From: Oenanthe sinensis
Taxonomy: Eukaryota > Streptophyta > Magnoliopsida > Apiales > Apiaceae
Reading direction: 5' to 3'
Assembly: GCA_028671895.1 (NCBI GenBank)
Contig: CM053803.1
Coordinates: 48,358,786 to 48,422,785, forward strand
Length of the DNA stretch: 64,000 nucleotides
Positions 26,301-36,200 of this stretch are shown here, piece by piece. The position numbers and the translations under genes were made by a program. The notes under the pieces are model-generated. The model was not told where the DNA came from and ran no database searches. It saw nothing but the letters and a program-made list of their open reading frames with translations. Within the stretch, counting starts at the first letter, position 1, and each line of letters starts with the position of its first letter.

Positions 26301-29300
26301 TTAATAGAAAAATTAAGGGTGCTGATTATCATCACTGAACAATTGTTAATTATGATGCATGATTATCATCAGCCAAAATGTCCGCCAATATCCCTATTAC
26401 CTTCATAGTGATATCATCATCATTGCTTGGGATAGAATCCTCAGTCTTCAAGCTTGAGTTTTTCGTTTTTGATTTGGCAGATAATCTCCTCATTTTACCT
26501 TCTCTTTTACTACAGTTCCACATGGAAGCTAGGTTGGCTCGCATTTGACGAAACACTTCAGGCTGCATGGAGCATATATCACTACGCCCCTTGAGTTGGC
26601 CTTCAACCTCACATCATTGAATATTCTAAAGATGGAAAAAAAAAATTATTGTGCATGAGCCTACCTGAAGTACAGCAAAGCATAGATCTTCCAGTTCAGC
26701 CTTTAGAGCCCAGAGACCTAATCGGGAAGCAAGTGAGCACCAAATAACTAACGTCTCCTGAGCAACAGCTTGAGCCTTTGCTGAAGGCAGAGCATAACTG
26801 CAAGAGAAAAAGGCTACAATTCTAATAGAGAATTCAAGACATCATGTACGCCAAGATCAAGTTATATGATAGTATTATAATAACACTGGAAAGCTGACTT
26901 AATACAAGAAGGCATTACAAACCATCACGCGCACAGCTGCACAGGGGGGAGTTTGGGCAATTAAATTAAATATTAGGAGGGAGAAAATCGTTAAAAAAAT
27001 GAACTGTGGTGAAATACACTACAAATCAAAAGGCACGCATCAGCAACTCATATGTAAATTACATACATGGTTCTCATGTTATGGAGACGATCCGCTAGCT
27101 TGATGAGTACGACACGTGGATCATCAACCATGCCAAGTAGCATAACTCGTAAATTGTTGGCCTAGAAATGAAGAAAGCAAAGGCATGAATTATAATGAAG
27201 CTATTTAGCACAGAGTAGTTACATGCTCATACTTATATCTTGCACAAGAAAATATCAGCATGCATTTTTAATCACCTTCATTATTAGCCAAAAATATACA
27301 GCTAAAAACAAAACATGCAGTTATAAGTTTTAAAATAAAATATCTGAAACTAGAAAAAGAAAACCTACTACAAGAGCTCTGATGAAACTATTGGCCATTG
27401 ACCCACCAGAAACATTGGATTCGCAAAACTAACTTTAACAATAAAATCAAACCATGTATCTGAGAAGATAAGATAAGCGGACACAAAGTCTGACCAATTG
27501 ATCAAGATGCTTGATGCACCACAAGGTACGTTGAACTGGAAGGGTTCAACTAAGTGAAATCCTAAATTTAATCAGTAGATAAGAAGCATGGTTGTGGTTA
27601 TATCAAATGCTTTGCTGAAGGTATTTTATTAAGATTAGAATATCATTGATTATATTTTATCTAAAGAGCCTGGTTTATTTCTTATATACGAAGTTTTAAA
27701 ATTCGAATCTCTAGCAAGCAATATTCATTGGATGCCAGTTTTGCATGACTCTATTTGTCATTTGACATCTCGCCCAGTAGTAACACTATACAATTGAAGA
27801 ATTCGTGAAAAAAATGAGTTAGATGCTGTCAGTATATTTTTATTATTGGCTGACTAGTAGCCATTGCAGTTAAGCATTTAGTTGTCAATTATCGTACTTC
27901 CTAATTTAGCTCTTAAATTTATCCACATCTGTAAAGTAGTGTGGAATCGATCTATATCCTCTTATTAGAGTTACTCGGGTTTCTAAGTTTAGCACCATAT
28001 GTACTTCCAACAGTGACTATTTGACAGCCTAATTAACAGAAGGTGGATTCCTACTTCAATTGCTCGCCAAAGATAAAATACTTTTTTTAAATGAAAGATT
28101 AGCTACCTCATTTATGTACCACAAAATACCATATTTTAATAGGAAGTATTTTACCAACCTCTTCAGGGCGAAGGGCTTCCTGATTAACATTTACTCTTCT
28201 GTGTCTCCGCAGTAACTGCAATTGAAACTATTTAAAACTGATCCAGGAAAATACGTGCAAAAAAGAAAAGAAAAAGGTAGGGGTAGAGTAATAATACTGA
28301 GAAGGCAAAAACCTATGATATAATAAACTGGAACAAATAAGAATTACAAGCACTTTTTTTACAGCTATAACTATCTATGTATTATCTTAAACGTGTGAGG
28401 ACAGAGGACTGTGTTTGGTAATCCCCATCACACTGGAATTTTTCAAAAGTATATTCCGAAAAAAGCCAATTATCAGAAACAGTAACGTCTCCTATTCGAA
28501 AGACCCCAAATCAACCGTGCCCTTATTCTCTTGATCTACACCATTGTCTACAAGACCCCCAAATTAGTTGTGTTACTAATCCTCTTCTCTCCTTCTTAGT
28601 TCATTTACAGTTCTACTAGAGAATTTCTGTTTCTCAAGAGAAGAGACCTCAAAATCTAAATCAACTAAATGGATTCACTTATGACTAACTACTGACCAGA
28701 ATTGTTCTAGTTTTTCTTTTTTTATTTTCATTTATTTTGGCAGCTTCATGCATGACTACTACTGTATACATGAATATGAATATGACATAGTTGTTGTATA
28801 CTTGTACTTCTTTTTTTTTTATCAAATTGAGTTAATAGATAGCTGTTGTAAACTTCAGATTTTGAAGTTAGGTTAAGTTTCAATGTAATTTAAAAATCAA
28901 GACGAGATATTACGATAGGCTACCACCTGTGTAAATCTAATAAACTTTATAATGGAGCACGACACAGTAGACCATGCAATATTCAGTTTAAAAACCATTT
29001 TACAGAGTCGTTATAGGTACCTGATTAATATAACTCAACTTGGAAACACCAGCTACTAATTTTGCTATATCTTCATCAAACTCCTTGGCTATGCTGTCCA
29101 ACGATTCACAGGTATCATCTACCACATCGTGAAGAATACCAGCAACAACTGTATCTACAGCCTGTAGTAGCAAAAATATGTCAAGACATCAGAAGCGACA
29201 ATAATAGTAATAATAATAGTACCTGCCTCCAAAAAGAAATATGTTAAGACATGAACAGTAGAAGATATAGGGTGTTGGCCCTATATGGCACAATTTGGGG

Positions 29301-30286
29301 AGAAAATGCCCTAAATGGTACACCCCAAAAAAATGGCCCTAAATAGCACTCCAAAACGCTACATAGTGTGGCGTCCTGGAAAAGGGGCGAAAACGCAACT
29401 TCGTGTAGTGTTTTGTACATTTAAAAAAAAAAAAATCGGAGCAAAACGCTACTTTATCTTGGATTCTGGACTCAAAACGCAACTTAAAGTAGCGTTTTGG
29501 GACTACACGCTAGATCGTGTAACGTTTTAAAAAAAAAATCTCCTAACCCCAAACGTGAGATTATGGTCACGTTTTCAACCAAAAAAAAAAAAATCTACAC
29601 GCTACACGATATAGCGTTTTAGAGTGCTATTTGGGGCCACTGTTACGGTTTGTGCCATTTAGGGCATTATCTTCTCAAATTGTGCCACTAAGGGCCTTTT
29701 CTCGAAGATATATAACACAAAGATACGAAGACAATGTTTACCCTTTTTCCAGTTGAGGGAACCAAGACAGCTAGAATCTTGGCAGTATGAATACAATGTG
29801 TGATATAAGGATCTCCAGTCTTCCTTAACTGACCTTGGTGTGCCCTCCTGGCAAAAGCAACAGCCTTGTGCACCTATAAATACAAATTTCAGTGTATAAG
29901 CAAGCAAGCATACAAGTAAACAAGAGCAGCAGATATGTAGTAGTAATACACACACCTACCTTTGAATCAGTGAATATAGGATATTCTGTAACATCTACCC
30001 CATCAAGTATAAGAGAACCAGGTTGTTCCTCAACTTTGGGCCAAAGAAAGTCAACCTTAGTAGACAAACAAGCCCCGGAAGCAATAGCAACAGCCGTGAC
30101 AGCCACGTCAGTGATAGCAAGCGTGACAGCGCCGTGAACGGAACCAGAAGAAGCAGTTGCGGCAGCAGCCAAAGCAATTACATTAGCCGAGGCGAATTTA
30201 GGAATAATATCGTGCAATACACAACGGAACTTGAAACAAGAATTGCGAACGACAAGGTGGATTAAGGATGTTTTGTAGCCGATCAT
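17353..30286 (-). CDS. RelA/SpoT homologue (RSH), HD-synthetase-TGS architecture
   Basis: Seventeen exons close in phase to 840 residues: 30286-29960, 29873-29742, 29161-29021, 28215-28159, 27161-27067, 26797-26665, 26562-26401, 25594-25404, 25280-25214, 25042-24909, 24658-24592, 22657-22595, 22487-22246, 22168-22039, 21889-21797, 18250-18047, 17637-17353. The protein makes and/or degrades the alarmone (p)ppGpp. The HD hydrolase domain is complete: YITH (H135), ILHDVVDDT (H164-D165) and KLADRLHNMRT (D243). The synthetase region has YSIYSKMQRKDVG, YDARALRVIV, DDYIVNPKPSGYQSLHTAV and EVQIRTQRMHEYAEHG (E517 in the expected metal-binding place). A TGS domain (about 775-840, CWPNGDIMRLRTGSTAADA ... 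DGDVIELRK) ends the chain, and there is no ACT domain. The Ala/Ser/Val-rich N terminus fits a plastid transit peptide. I do not assign it to RSH1, RSH2/3 or CRSH: it lacks the RSH1 ACT end and CRSH EF-hands. Intron 15 holds a copia relic and intron 2 a MITE. Confidence 0.93.
18345..21588 (+). mobile_element. Degenerate Ty1/copia LTR retrotransposon, antisense in RSH intron 15
   Basis: Two short LTRs (about 18345-18489 and 21395-21588) share gcttg-tatg, tatataaacaatgagatatg and aaaaccctagttttctctct. Directly after the left LTR, TGGTATCAAAAGC (18490) matches the tRNA-iMet primer site. GAGGGGA before the right LTR is the polypurine tract. Between them, on the plus strand and broken by stops and frameshifts, are copia landmarks in copia order. 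These are the protease WILDSGASHHWL (about 19133), GAG-pre-integrase LWHARSGH (about 19387), integrase TPQQNSVAERK (about 19843), an RT start with THTWNLVPLPP (about 20625), and an RNase H region with YRAHLIDNKN and SLYHMSMGSLVYLT (about 21180-21320). At about 3.2 kb it is shorter than an intact copia (4.5-5 kb), and the gag region appears mostly lost. It cannot be autonomous. No target duplication was found. Confidence 0.9.
21411..21450. repeat. (TAGC)n(TAGA)n microsatellite in the copia right LTR
   Basis: A tetranucleotide run of tagc units changes to taga units inside the right LTR and has no counterpart in the left LTR. It accounts for most of the LTR length difference. Confidence 0.85.
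22658..24591 (-). other. Large AT-rich intron 11 of the RSH gene
   Basis: This 1.9-kb intron splits the synthetase motif between GYQ and SLHTAV. It contains a two-copy repeat of about 70 bp (about 23,425-23,560, with the shared phrase ttaactact ... cgaacc-t-gacctt) and hAT-like MITE copy B. The rest is AT-rich with no coding potential seen. Confidence 0.7.
23880..24086 (+). mobile_element. hAT-like MITE, copy B, in RSH intron 11
   Basis: The inverted termini are gattgtgtttggtaacttgg then atttcatttcaaat on the left, and ggtctatttgggaacatgg then atttcatttgaaat read inward from the right. The interior shares tttcaaattctcatatttgt with copy A at 4,581-4,773 in the same orientation. Copy B has the more symmetrical ends of the two. 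No clear target duplication was seen. Confidence 0.65.
25106..25199. repeat. Two-copy 47-bp tandem repeat in RSH intron 9
   Basis: The phrase tgttcacttcacacttcagt and the following attgct-gagc-aaggcac occur twice 47 bp apart, between exons 9 and 10. A few substitutions separate the copies. No function is apparent. Confidence 0.8.
29270..29703 (-). mobile_element. Mutator-type MITE copy 1 (434 bp, 9-bp TSD) in RSH intron 2
   Basis: The element is flanked by a perfect 9-bp direct repeat GAAGATATA (29261-29269 and 29704-29712). One end is GGGTGTTGGCCC, the other (read inward) GAGAAAAGGCCC. After that the two arms are long imperfect inverted repeats (cacaatttg-g-agaaaatg, ccctaaatgg, aatagcactc-aaaacgct), so nearly the whole element can fold into a hairpin. 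A nine-base target duplication with long terminal inverted repeats indicates a non-autonomous Mutator-like element. It lies 38 bases from exon 2 of the RSH gene and has no coding capacity. Copy 2 at 32,186-32,611 is in the opposite orientation. Confidence 0.88.
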
Positions 30287-31200
30287 GGTACAGGTGGTTT
30301 CACATGACTACATGTACATATCTTATCTAGGATCAATTTCAATTCTAACACACACTCTGTGTTACTGTGTAGTACATATTATACTATTATTATAATATAT
30401 TCCTGCTATTAATTAATTTTAATTTCAACAAGGGTGGTGGTGGTGTCAACTAGTATCAAAGTATGTATGTGGCTGTAGAAGATGAGTGGGACACTGGCTG
30501 CCTCTTCCCTTAATGTTTCTATGGCTGGGATTCATTTATCGCCACCATTTCTCTCACTAATTTTCTTATGCCTGCCTGCCCGCCCTTGCTTACAAATTAC
30601 TATAACGGAATACTTATCCCAGAACCGTGGACAAGGTGACGTAGTTCTGCATTCCAGATATTTAAAAATATTATTTATAATTTATTAATCTTTATTAATT
30701 GTATTTGATTCATAATTCTACGCAAAGTTGACATAATTCATAGAGTCCGCGTGGAATTTATCATGAATCCAACAGAATCTCTCGTCCTGAGGTATATAGG
30801 AAAATCAAACATAATCCATGGATGATTTTTAGAATTCATCAGTATTAATGAGTTTTTGAATACTCCTAAGTTGTGTTCACTTGGTGAGAATGAAATGGAG
30901 AAGAATGGAATGAAAAATTATAAACAAATTTTATGAAGAAAAAAAATCTATGAGTGAAATAGTGAATGAACACGAGGGAGTCTAAATTTTCTATGATGAT
31001 GATTGTGGGGGAAATAGTAAAAGAATGGAATGAGCATTCCTTCCAAAACATGTGAGATAGAATTCTAGTTCAAATAGTTTGGAATGAAATGAAAGAAAGA
31101 ATAAAAATTATAAACATTTTTTCTAATCTCACCCAAAGAAGAGTACAAATTTCATTTCATTCCCCACTCATTTCATTCCATCGAAGTGAACATAGCCCTA
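30287..31200. other. RSH promoter side with an hAT-like inverted-repeat element
   Basis: The upstream region of the RSH gene. The part from about 30,870 to 31,193 is an inverted-repeat element: gttgtgttcacttgg-gagaatgaaatgga on the left against the complement of ccactcatttcattccatcgaagtgaacatag on the right. The ends suggest an hAT-like MITE, but no exact 8-bp target duplication was found. Between 30,287 and 30,860 I see no gene. Confidence 0.5.
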
Positions 31201-31201
31201 T

Positions 31202-31413
31202 ATTTTAATTGATTAATTAAAATTCTGATTGAATACCCCTGGATTTTAAATTATTAATTAAAATTCTGATTGAATACCTCCATATTTTAAAGTATAATTT
31301 AAAATCCTGATTGAATACCCCTAGATTTTAAAATTTTATTTAAAATTATGATTAAATACCCTCAGATTTTTAAAATATAAAAAAATATTACAAAATCCGG
31401 ATTAAATACACTC
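31202..31413. repeat. Five-copy 41-bp minisatellite
   Basis: The unit carrying ctgattgaatacccctggat then ttaaa starts at 31225, 31266, 31307 and 31348 at an exact 41-bp spacing. A fifth, more diverged copy (ccggattaaatac) lies near 31397 after a nine-base insertion. The units are AT-rich and have no coding role. Confidence 0.85.
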
Positions 31414-31662
31414 CTTAATTTTAATACTATCGCTATAAAAAAAACTGCGGATAGTCAAGCGATTGTAGGGTCCCGTACCTACAAATAACTACTTAACTTC
31501 GTAAACAACTTATTTTTCTAGCGTTATATTTTTTTAAAATCCACGGATGGTCGGATGGATATTTTACACATTTCAAACTTCTTGTACATTACATACACAA
31601 GGATTAATTTGGAACGAAAACTAATTTTATTCATTTAAAAACCATTATACCTCGGAACGGTA

Positions 31663-32111
31663 CTTCCTCCATCCCACAATCAAGTGTATTTTGATTTTTG
31701 TTAAATTAAAATTTTTTATTTTACATTTTTCAAAAACTCAAAAATACATTTTAAAGTTTATTAGATATATATTTTCTAATAATATACTCCATCCGTCCCA
31801 AATTAACTGTCTTATTTGATTTTTTTGTGGTCAATTTGACTAAATTTTGATCGAGAATTAAAAATTATTCTTTTATAATTTTAAAAAACTAAAAAATACA
31901 TTTTAAAATTGTTTAGATATTTTTCAATGATATAATTTTTCTAACTTTTTCAATATATACTATATGTAATTTTCAGTCAAACTTGAGTCAATTTGACTAC
32001 AAAAAAGTCAAATAGGACAATTAACTTGTAACGAAGGGAGTAATTTTTAATTATATATTATTCGATCAAAAATTGATCAATTTGACTAACAAAAGTTTGA
32101 AATGGAAGGAG
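31663..32111. mobile_element. Outer Stowaway-type MITE interrupted by a second MITE
   Basis: Left end CTTCCTCCATCCCACAATC after TA at 31661-31662. Right end (reverse complement) CTCCTTCCATTTCAAAC before TA at 32112-32113. The TA duplication and the CTCC-TCC-TCCC termini are Stowaway hallmarks. Its body (aaaaactcaaaaatacattttaaag) is related to, but distinct from, the inner element that splits it at 31,797-32,040. Confidence 0.65.
31797..32040 (+). mobile_element. Inner Stowaway-type MITE (244 bp)
   Basis: Inverted ends CTCCATCCGTCCCAAATTAA and, read inward from the right, CTCCCTTCGTTACAAGTTAA, continuing into CTGTCTTATTTGA and TTGTCCTATTTGA. Both are flanked by TA (31795-31796, 32041-32042). 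It is inserted within the outer element, giving a nested pair. A decayed reverse copy is at 3,822-4,067. Confidence 0.8.
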
Positions 32112-32185
32112 TACTAAAGAGCTATCCATAATCCATTACATACCATGTCAGACGAGGTTGGTTCAAAGGGCTATAAATGCATTTC

Positions 32186-32611
32186 GAGAAAAGGCCCTAT
32201 ATATCACAATTTGAGGAGAAAATGCCCTAAATGGCACAACTCGTAACAATGACCCTAAATAGCATTCCAAAACGCTATATAGTATGGCGTGCTAGAAAAG
32301 AGGTGAAAACACTATTTCGTGTAGCGTTTTGCACTTTTTGCACTTTTTATTATTTTTTTTGCGAAAAAAACGCTACTTCATGTAACATTTTACACTTTTT
32401 TTAATTTTTTTTAATTTTTTTCGGAAAAAAACGCTACTTTATCTTGGATTCTAGGCTAAAAAACGCAACTTAAAATAGCATTTTGAGGAGAATTTTTTTT
32501 CTCCAAAACTCTACACGATGTAGCGTTTTGGAGTGCTATTTAGGACCATTTTTTGGGATGTGTCATTTAGAACATTTTCTCCTCAAATTGTGACATATAA
32601 AGCCGACACCC
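32186..32611 (+). mobile_element. Mutator-type MITE copy 2 (426 bp, 9-bp TSD)
   Basis: Flanked by a perfect nine-base direct repeat ATGCATTTC (32177-32185 and 32612-32620). The left end GAGAAAAGGCCC and the right end (inward) GGGTGTCGGC match the right and left ends of copy 1, so it is inverted relative to it. The arms again carry cacaatttgaggagaaaatg, aatagca-tccaaaacgct and the complementary tagcgttttggagtgctatt. There is no coding capacity. Confidence 0.88.
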
Positions 32612-33276
32612 ATGCATTTCAGTGATCATATTTTTAGCTTTCCTTCCAAGTTATTTTATAACGTCTGTTACCAAAAGGGGGCCCTTCGCTAGAATACTTC
32701 CTACCTTTAAAGCAATAAAAAACATCCCAGCCTTGTATTGTTTCAGAAACAAAGACCAGATCTAGAAGTAATTTTGAACAATCAATTTATACTTCGCCAG
32801 TGAAAAAAACATCCCTAATAAAACACCAACACCCCTCCATCAAATAATTCTGAAGGTGAAAACATACAGCTTTTTAAACCACCACTCAAAAAATAATTAG
32901 ATCAAAACATATTTCACACATTCTGAAAGTATACATGCACCTATATTAAACACAAACCAACAGGCGTTTCAACATTCTGATCCACCCAGTTGTCACGGGA
33001 ATTACAATACCAATCTGAATTCAGGATCCCGGAAAACGACTCCCCACTATACTCCTACATCAGAATCTAATTACTCTACATCGATAATGGTTTCATCAGC
33101 AACCTAGAAGCCTTTGAGCGGGGAACCTTCATGATTCAGTGCTTCAAAACTAAGAAAGATTCAAAACACAATTAAAAATTATGAATAGGACAATGCTACA
33201 ACTCAATATGATATATTCAACTGGCTCCAACCACTCCATGCCCCAGTAATTACCATCCAACCCAAATTTAAAGCAT
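32612..33276. other. XPO1 3' flank
   Basis: About 660 bases from the end of the Mutator-type MITE to the exportin stop codon. It should hold the exportin 3' UTR and polyadenylation site. No repeat ends or gene are seen. Confidence 0.5.
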
Positions 33277-36200
33277 CTACGAATCCACCATCTCATCTTG
33301 TATCTCATTGGGAGCAATAAGCCCGGGAATGCTAAGCATTCGTTGTCGCTCCCGTTCTCTCTGAGCAGCAGCTTCCTCTGCATATAGATCTTTGTTGTCC
33401 TGAGGATAGAAGGGTGACATCAAAGAGTGATCATAGAAAAATTACACGTCAAGATAATACATCTGATTCCACTTCTATCTTATAACTGCGAATCTCTTAT
33501 CAGCATAATACAATATAAACTCTCCATACCTAATCCGATTAAAATGGTAAACATCAGTTCTAGGTTTGACCAAAAAGACCAGACCCGTTTCACTACAACT
33601 CTAATCTTATTGGTCGGATCTATACCTGAGCTGAGAATTCTTTTGATTGCACAAGAAAGTCTCGTATGTGATTCTTGAATGTGGAAAGATCTGCTCTTGA
33701 CTCAAACAACCCACTCACAAATTGGGTCACCTGAAAAAATATATTATCAGCAAACATCCAATGCCTATCATATGTTTAGGAAACTGCTAAAATTTATATC
33801 CCGCTAAATTTTAGCTATAAACATGTAATTAAACATAATCTTCATGAATTGCAGAGATAATACTGTTCATTTCACCCGTTTAGTAACATACCTCAGTTGC
33901 AGTCATATTTGGAAATGATGAACCCAACAGCTTTATCGTATACTCACGAATAAACATTGCATTGTTAGGGTACGGATAGGCAACTGTTGACAAATCCCAT
34001 AAAGGTTCAGTTAACGAGCCAGACTCCACCTGGAAATTGTAAGCATAAATACAATCAACGTCATACCTAAGCAAAGTTGATAGTAAAGGAAACTATACTG
34101 GAATATTACCAGGCAGAATAAATGTTGAAGTACAGAGACGTGCAACTTGAAACCAGGTTTGTGGAAGGTATCTGTCAACACCGCAAATATTTCTTGTTCG
34201 ATGGTTAAGAAGTAACTACGGTAAAATTGATTGCAGAACTCGGATGCCTGCCACAGTTAAGAGTTCAACATGTAAAACCATATTTAAAATGAAACATGTC
34301 CATTTTGACCATCATACTTCCCTATAGGATTTGCCATGCGGTACATGACATACAATGATCATATGCTCAATGACATGCAATTTACCAACAGAAATATAAC
34401 CACACCTGAAAGTTCTTTAACATCTCCAGTAAAAGGTTAAGGCCGGTTTCAGCAATATTTCTCTCAGTATGTCTGAATGCCCATATTATAGAATCCATAA
34501 CAAGTTTGAGTTGCTGATGGAAATCAGGAACAGAGTCAGAAAAATGGATAGTTATTAATTATGTGTATCTACAGAACCAAAACATAAAAAAATAGCACAA
34601 TTTGAGTAAAAACCAAATTAAAAATTATTATTGCTGAGCTAACAGAAACACAAACCTCACTTGACAGTAGAATTAATGCCTGAAAACAATGTGTCGCAAT
34701 GGCGCGAAGTAGAGAAAAAAACTTGAGACGATGCTCCGGGTAATCTTCAAAATTCTTTGTAATCATCTGCAAAATGTTATCGAGTTGTATCAATAAAGTC
34801 CCGGGAAACAACTGTGGCCTGATTTCTGCTAAAAAGATACAAGTCCAGCATTTAAGACAGACAGCTTTAATACTAGAAACGTATCAAACACCGATCCATA
34901 CAGAAGCTATGCACAGTAATCCCACAAGCTATGATAGAAGAAAGACTGATAACCCAAGCACTACAATAGTTCCTTCTAAAAGTATACTACCTATCAAAAG
35001 ATTCTAAGAAAATAAACAGCATATATCTAACCTCCAGGGTACACTGAAATGCAGCCTCAAATATGCGAGGGATATCCTCAATCATGGCACCCTTATACCT
35101 ACAACAGAATAGATACACTGCAACTTGATAACATAGAAAAGCAGAATATATGGAAAATAACAATCCCCATTTACACCAGTGACCGGCACAATACACACAG
35201 TAAGGAAGGAAAAAAGGCATACTTATTTATTATTGTGGCAAAAAGTGATAAGACTTCTGATTCTCTGGCATCAGGCAGGTTGCGGGCATAGTCACCGAGA
35301 ACTGGGTCCATCATTGGAGGCACAAATTGTTTTCCTATCTGTGGTTGATCTTCAGCTTTGTCTAGAAATGTCTCAATAAGCTTAAGAGTTTCCCTTTTCA
35401 CTGAGCTGTTGGAAATTAATATACTGGTAAGCACACTGCCTAAAACACTAAATCCAAAAATACCTTGCATGTGACCTCACCGCAAAAGTTTTACAAAAGA
35501 CGTCCTTGAAGCATAGGGACCTCCTTCAGCAATGTTTGCTGATATAAGCTCACTGTACATTCTGTTGGCCCAATTTATGGAGTCATGTTAGTGTCGATGT
35601 AAAGAAGCAATTAAGTATCACAGACCATTACATTGGATCACATATCTGTCCAGCAAAAAAATATATTTGAAAGGCTTACCTATATACACTCAGCATGTCC
35701 AAAAAGATCAGAGAAATTTGTGACAAGAAATATGTTCCAAGTGAAGCAGCAGCACTTGTATTCGTCTGCCAATAAAAAATAACATCACTAAAATTATAAA
35801 CTTAATACCAATCCATCACAGGTCCAAAAAAGAAAATGCACATAACAAGATGAAAAAATAAACTCAAAAGCAGTTTAACACTATATATACTTGTGGACTT
35901 CATACTATTTTTAGGGTGTGTTTATTTGGAGAACGTGAATATTTAAAACAAAAAGGCCCTTCAATTCAGGGACCATTGGGGTCAATTCCCTCTTTATCAA
36001 TAAGACAAATGGCACTACACAGAACATAATTTTTGTGCATCCACACTACAAATGGAAAATGTACATTATAATGCAATCAGTTCATACAGAACCCAACCAC
36101 CTGTTTATGTTAGACTGATCATGAGCCGATGGTGCTAGGAGAAAATAATCAATTTTTAAGTAACATTTCCGCCTTTCTTTTTTGACAATTTGGGACAGAC

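Noticed and set aside
31202..31413. CRISPR-like array
   Set aside because: The units are contiguous 41-bp tandem repeats without unique spacers, in a plant nuclear context.
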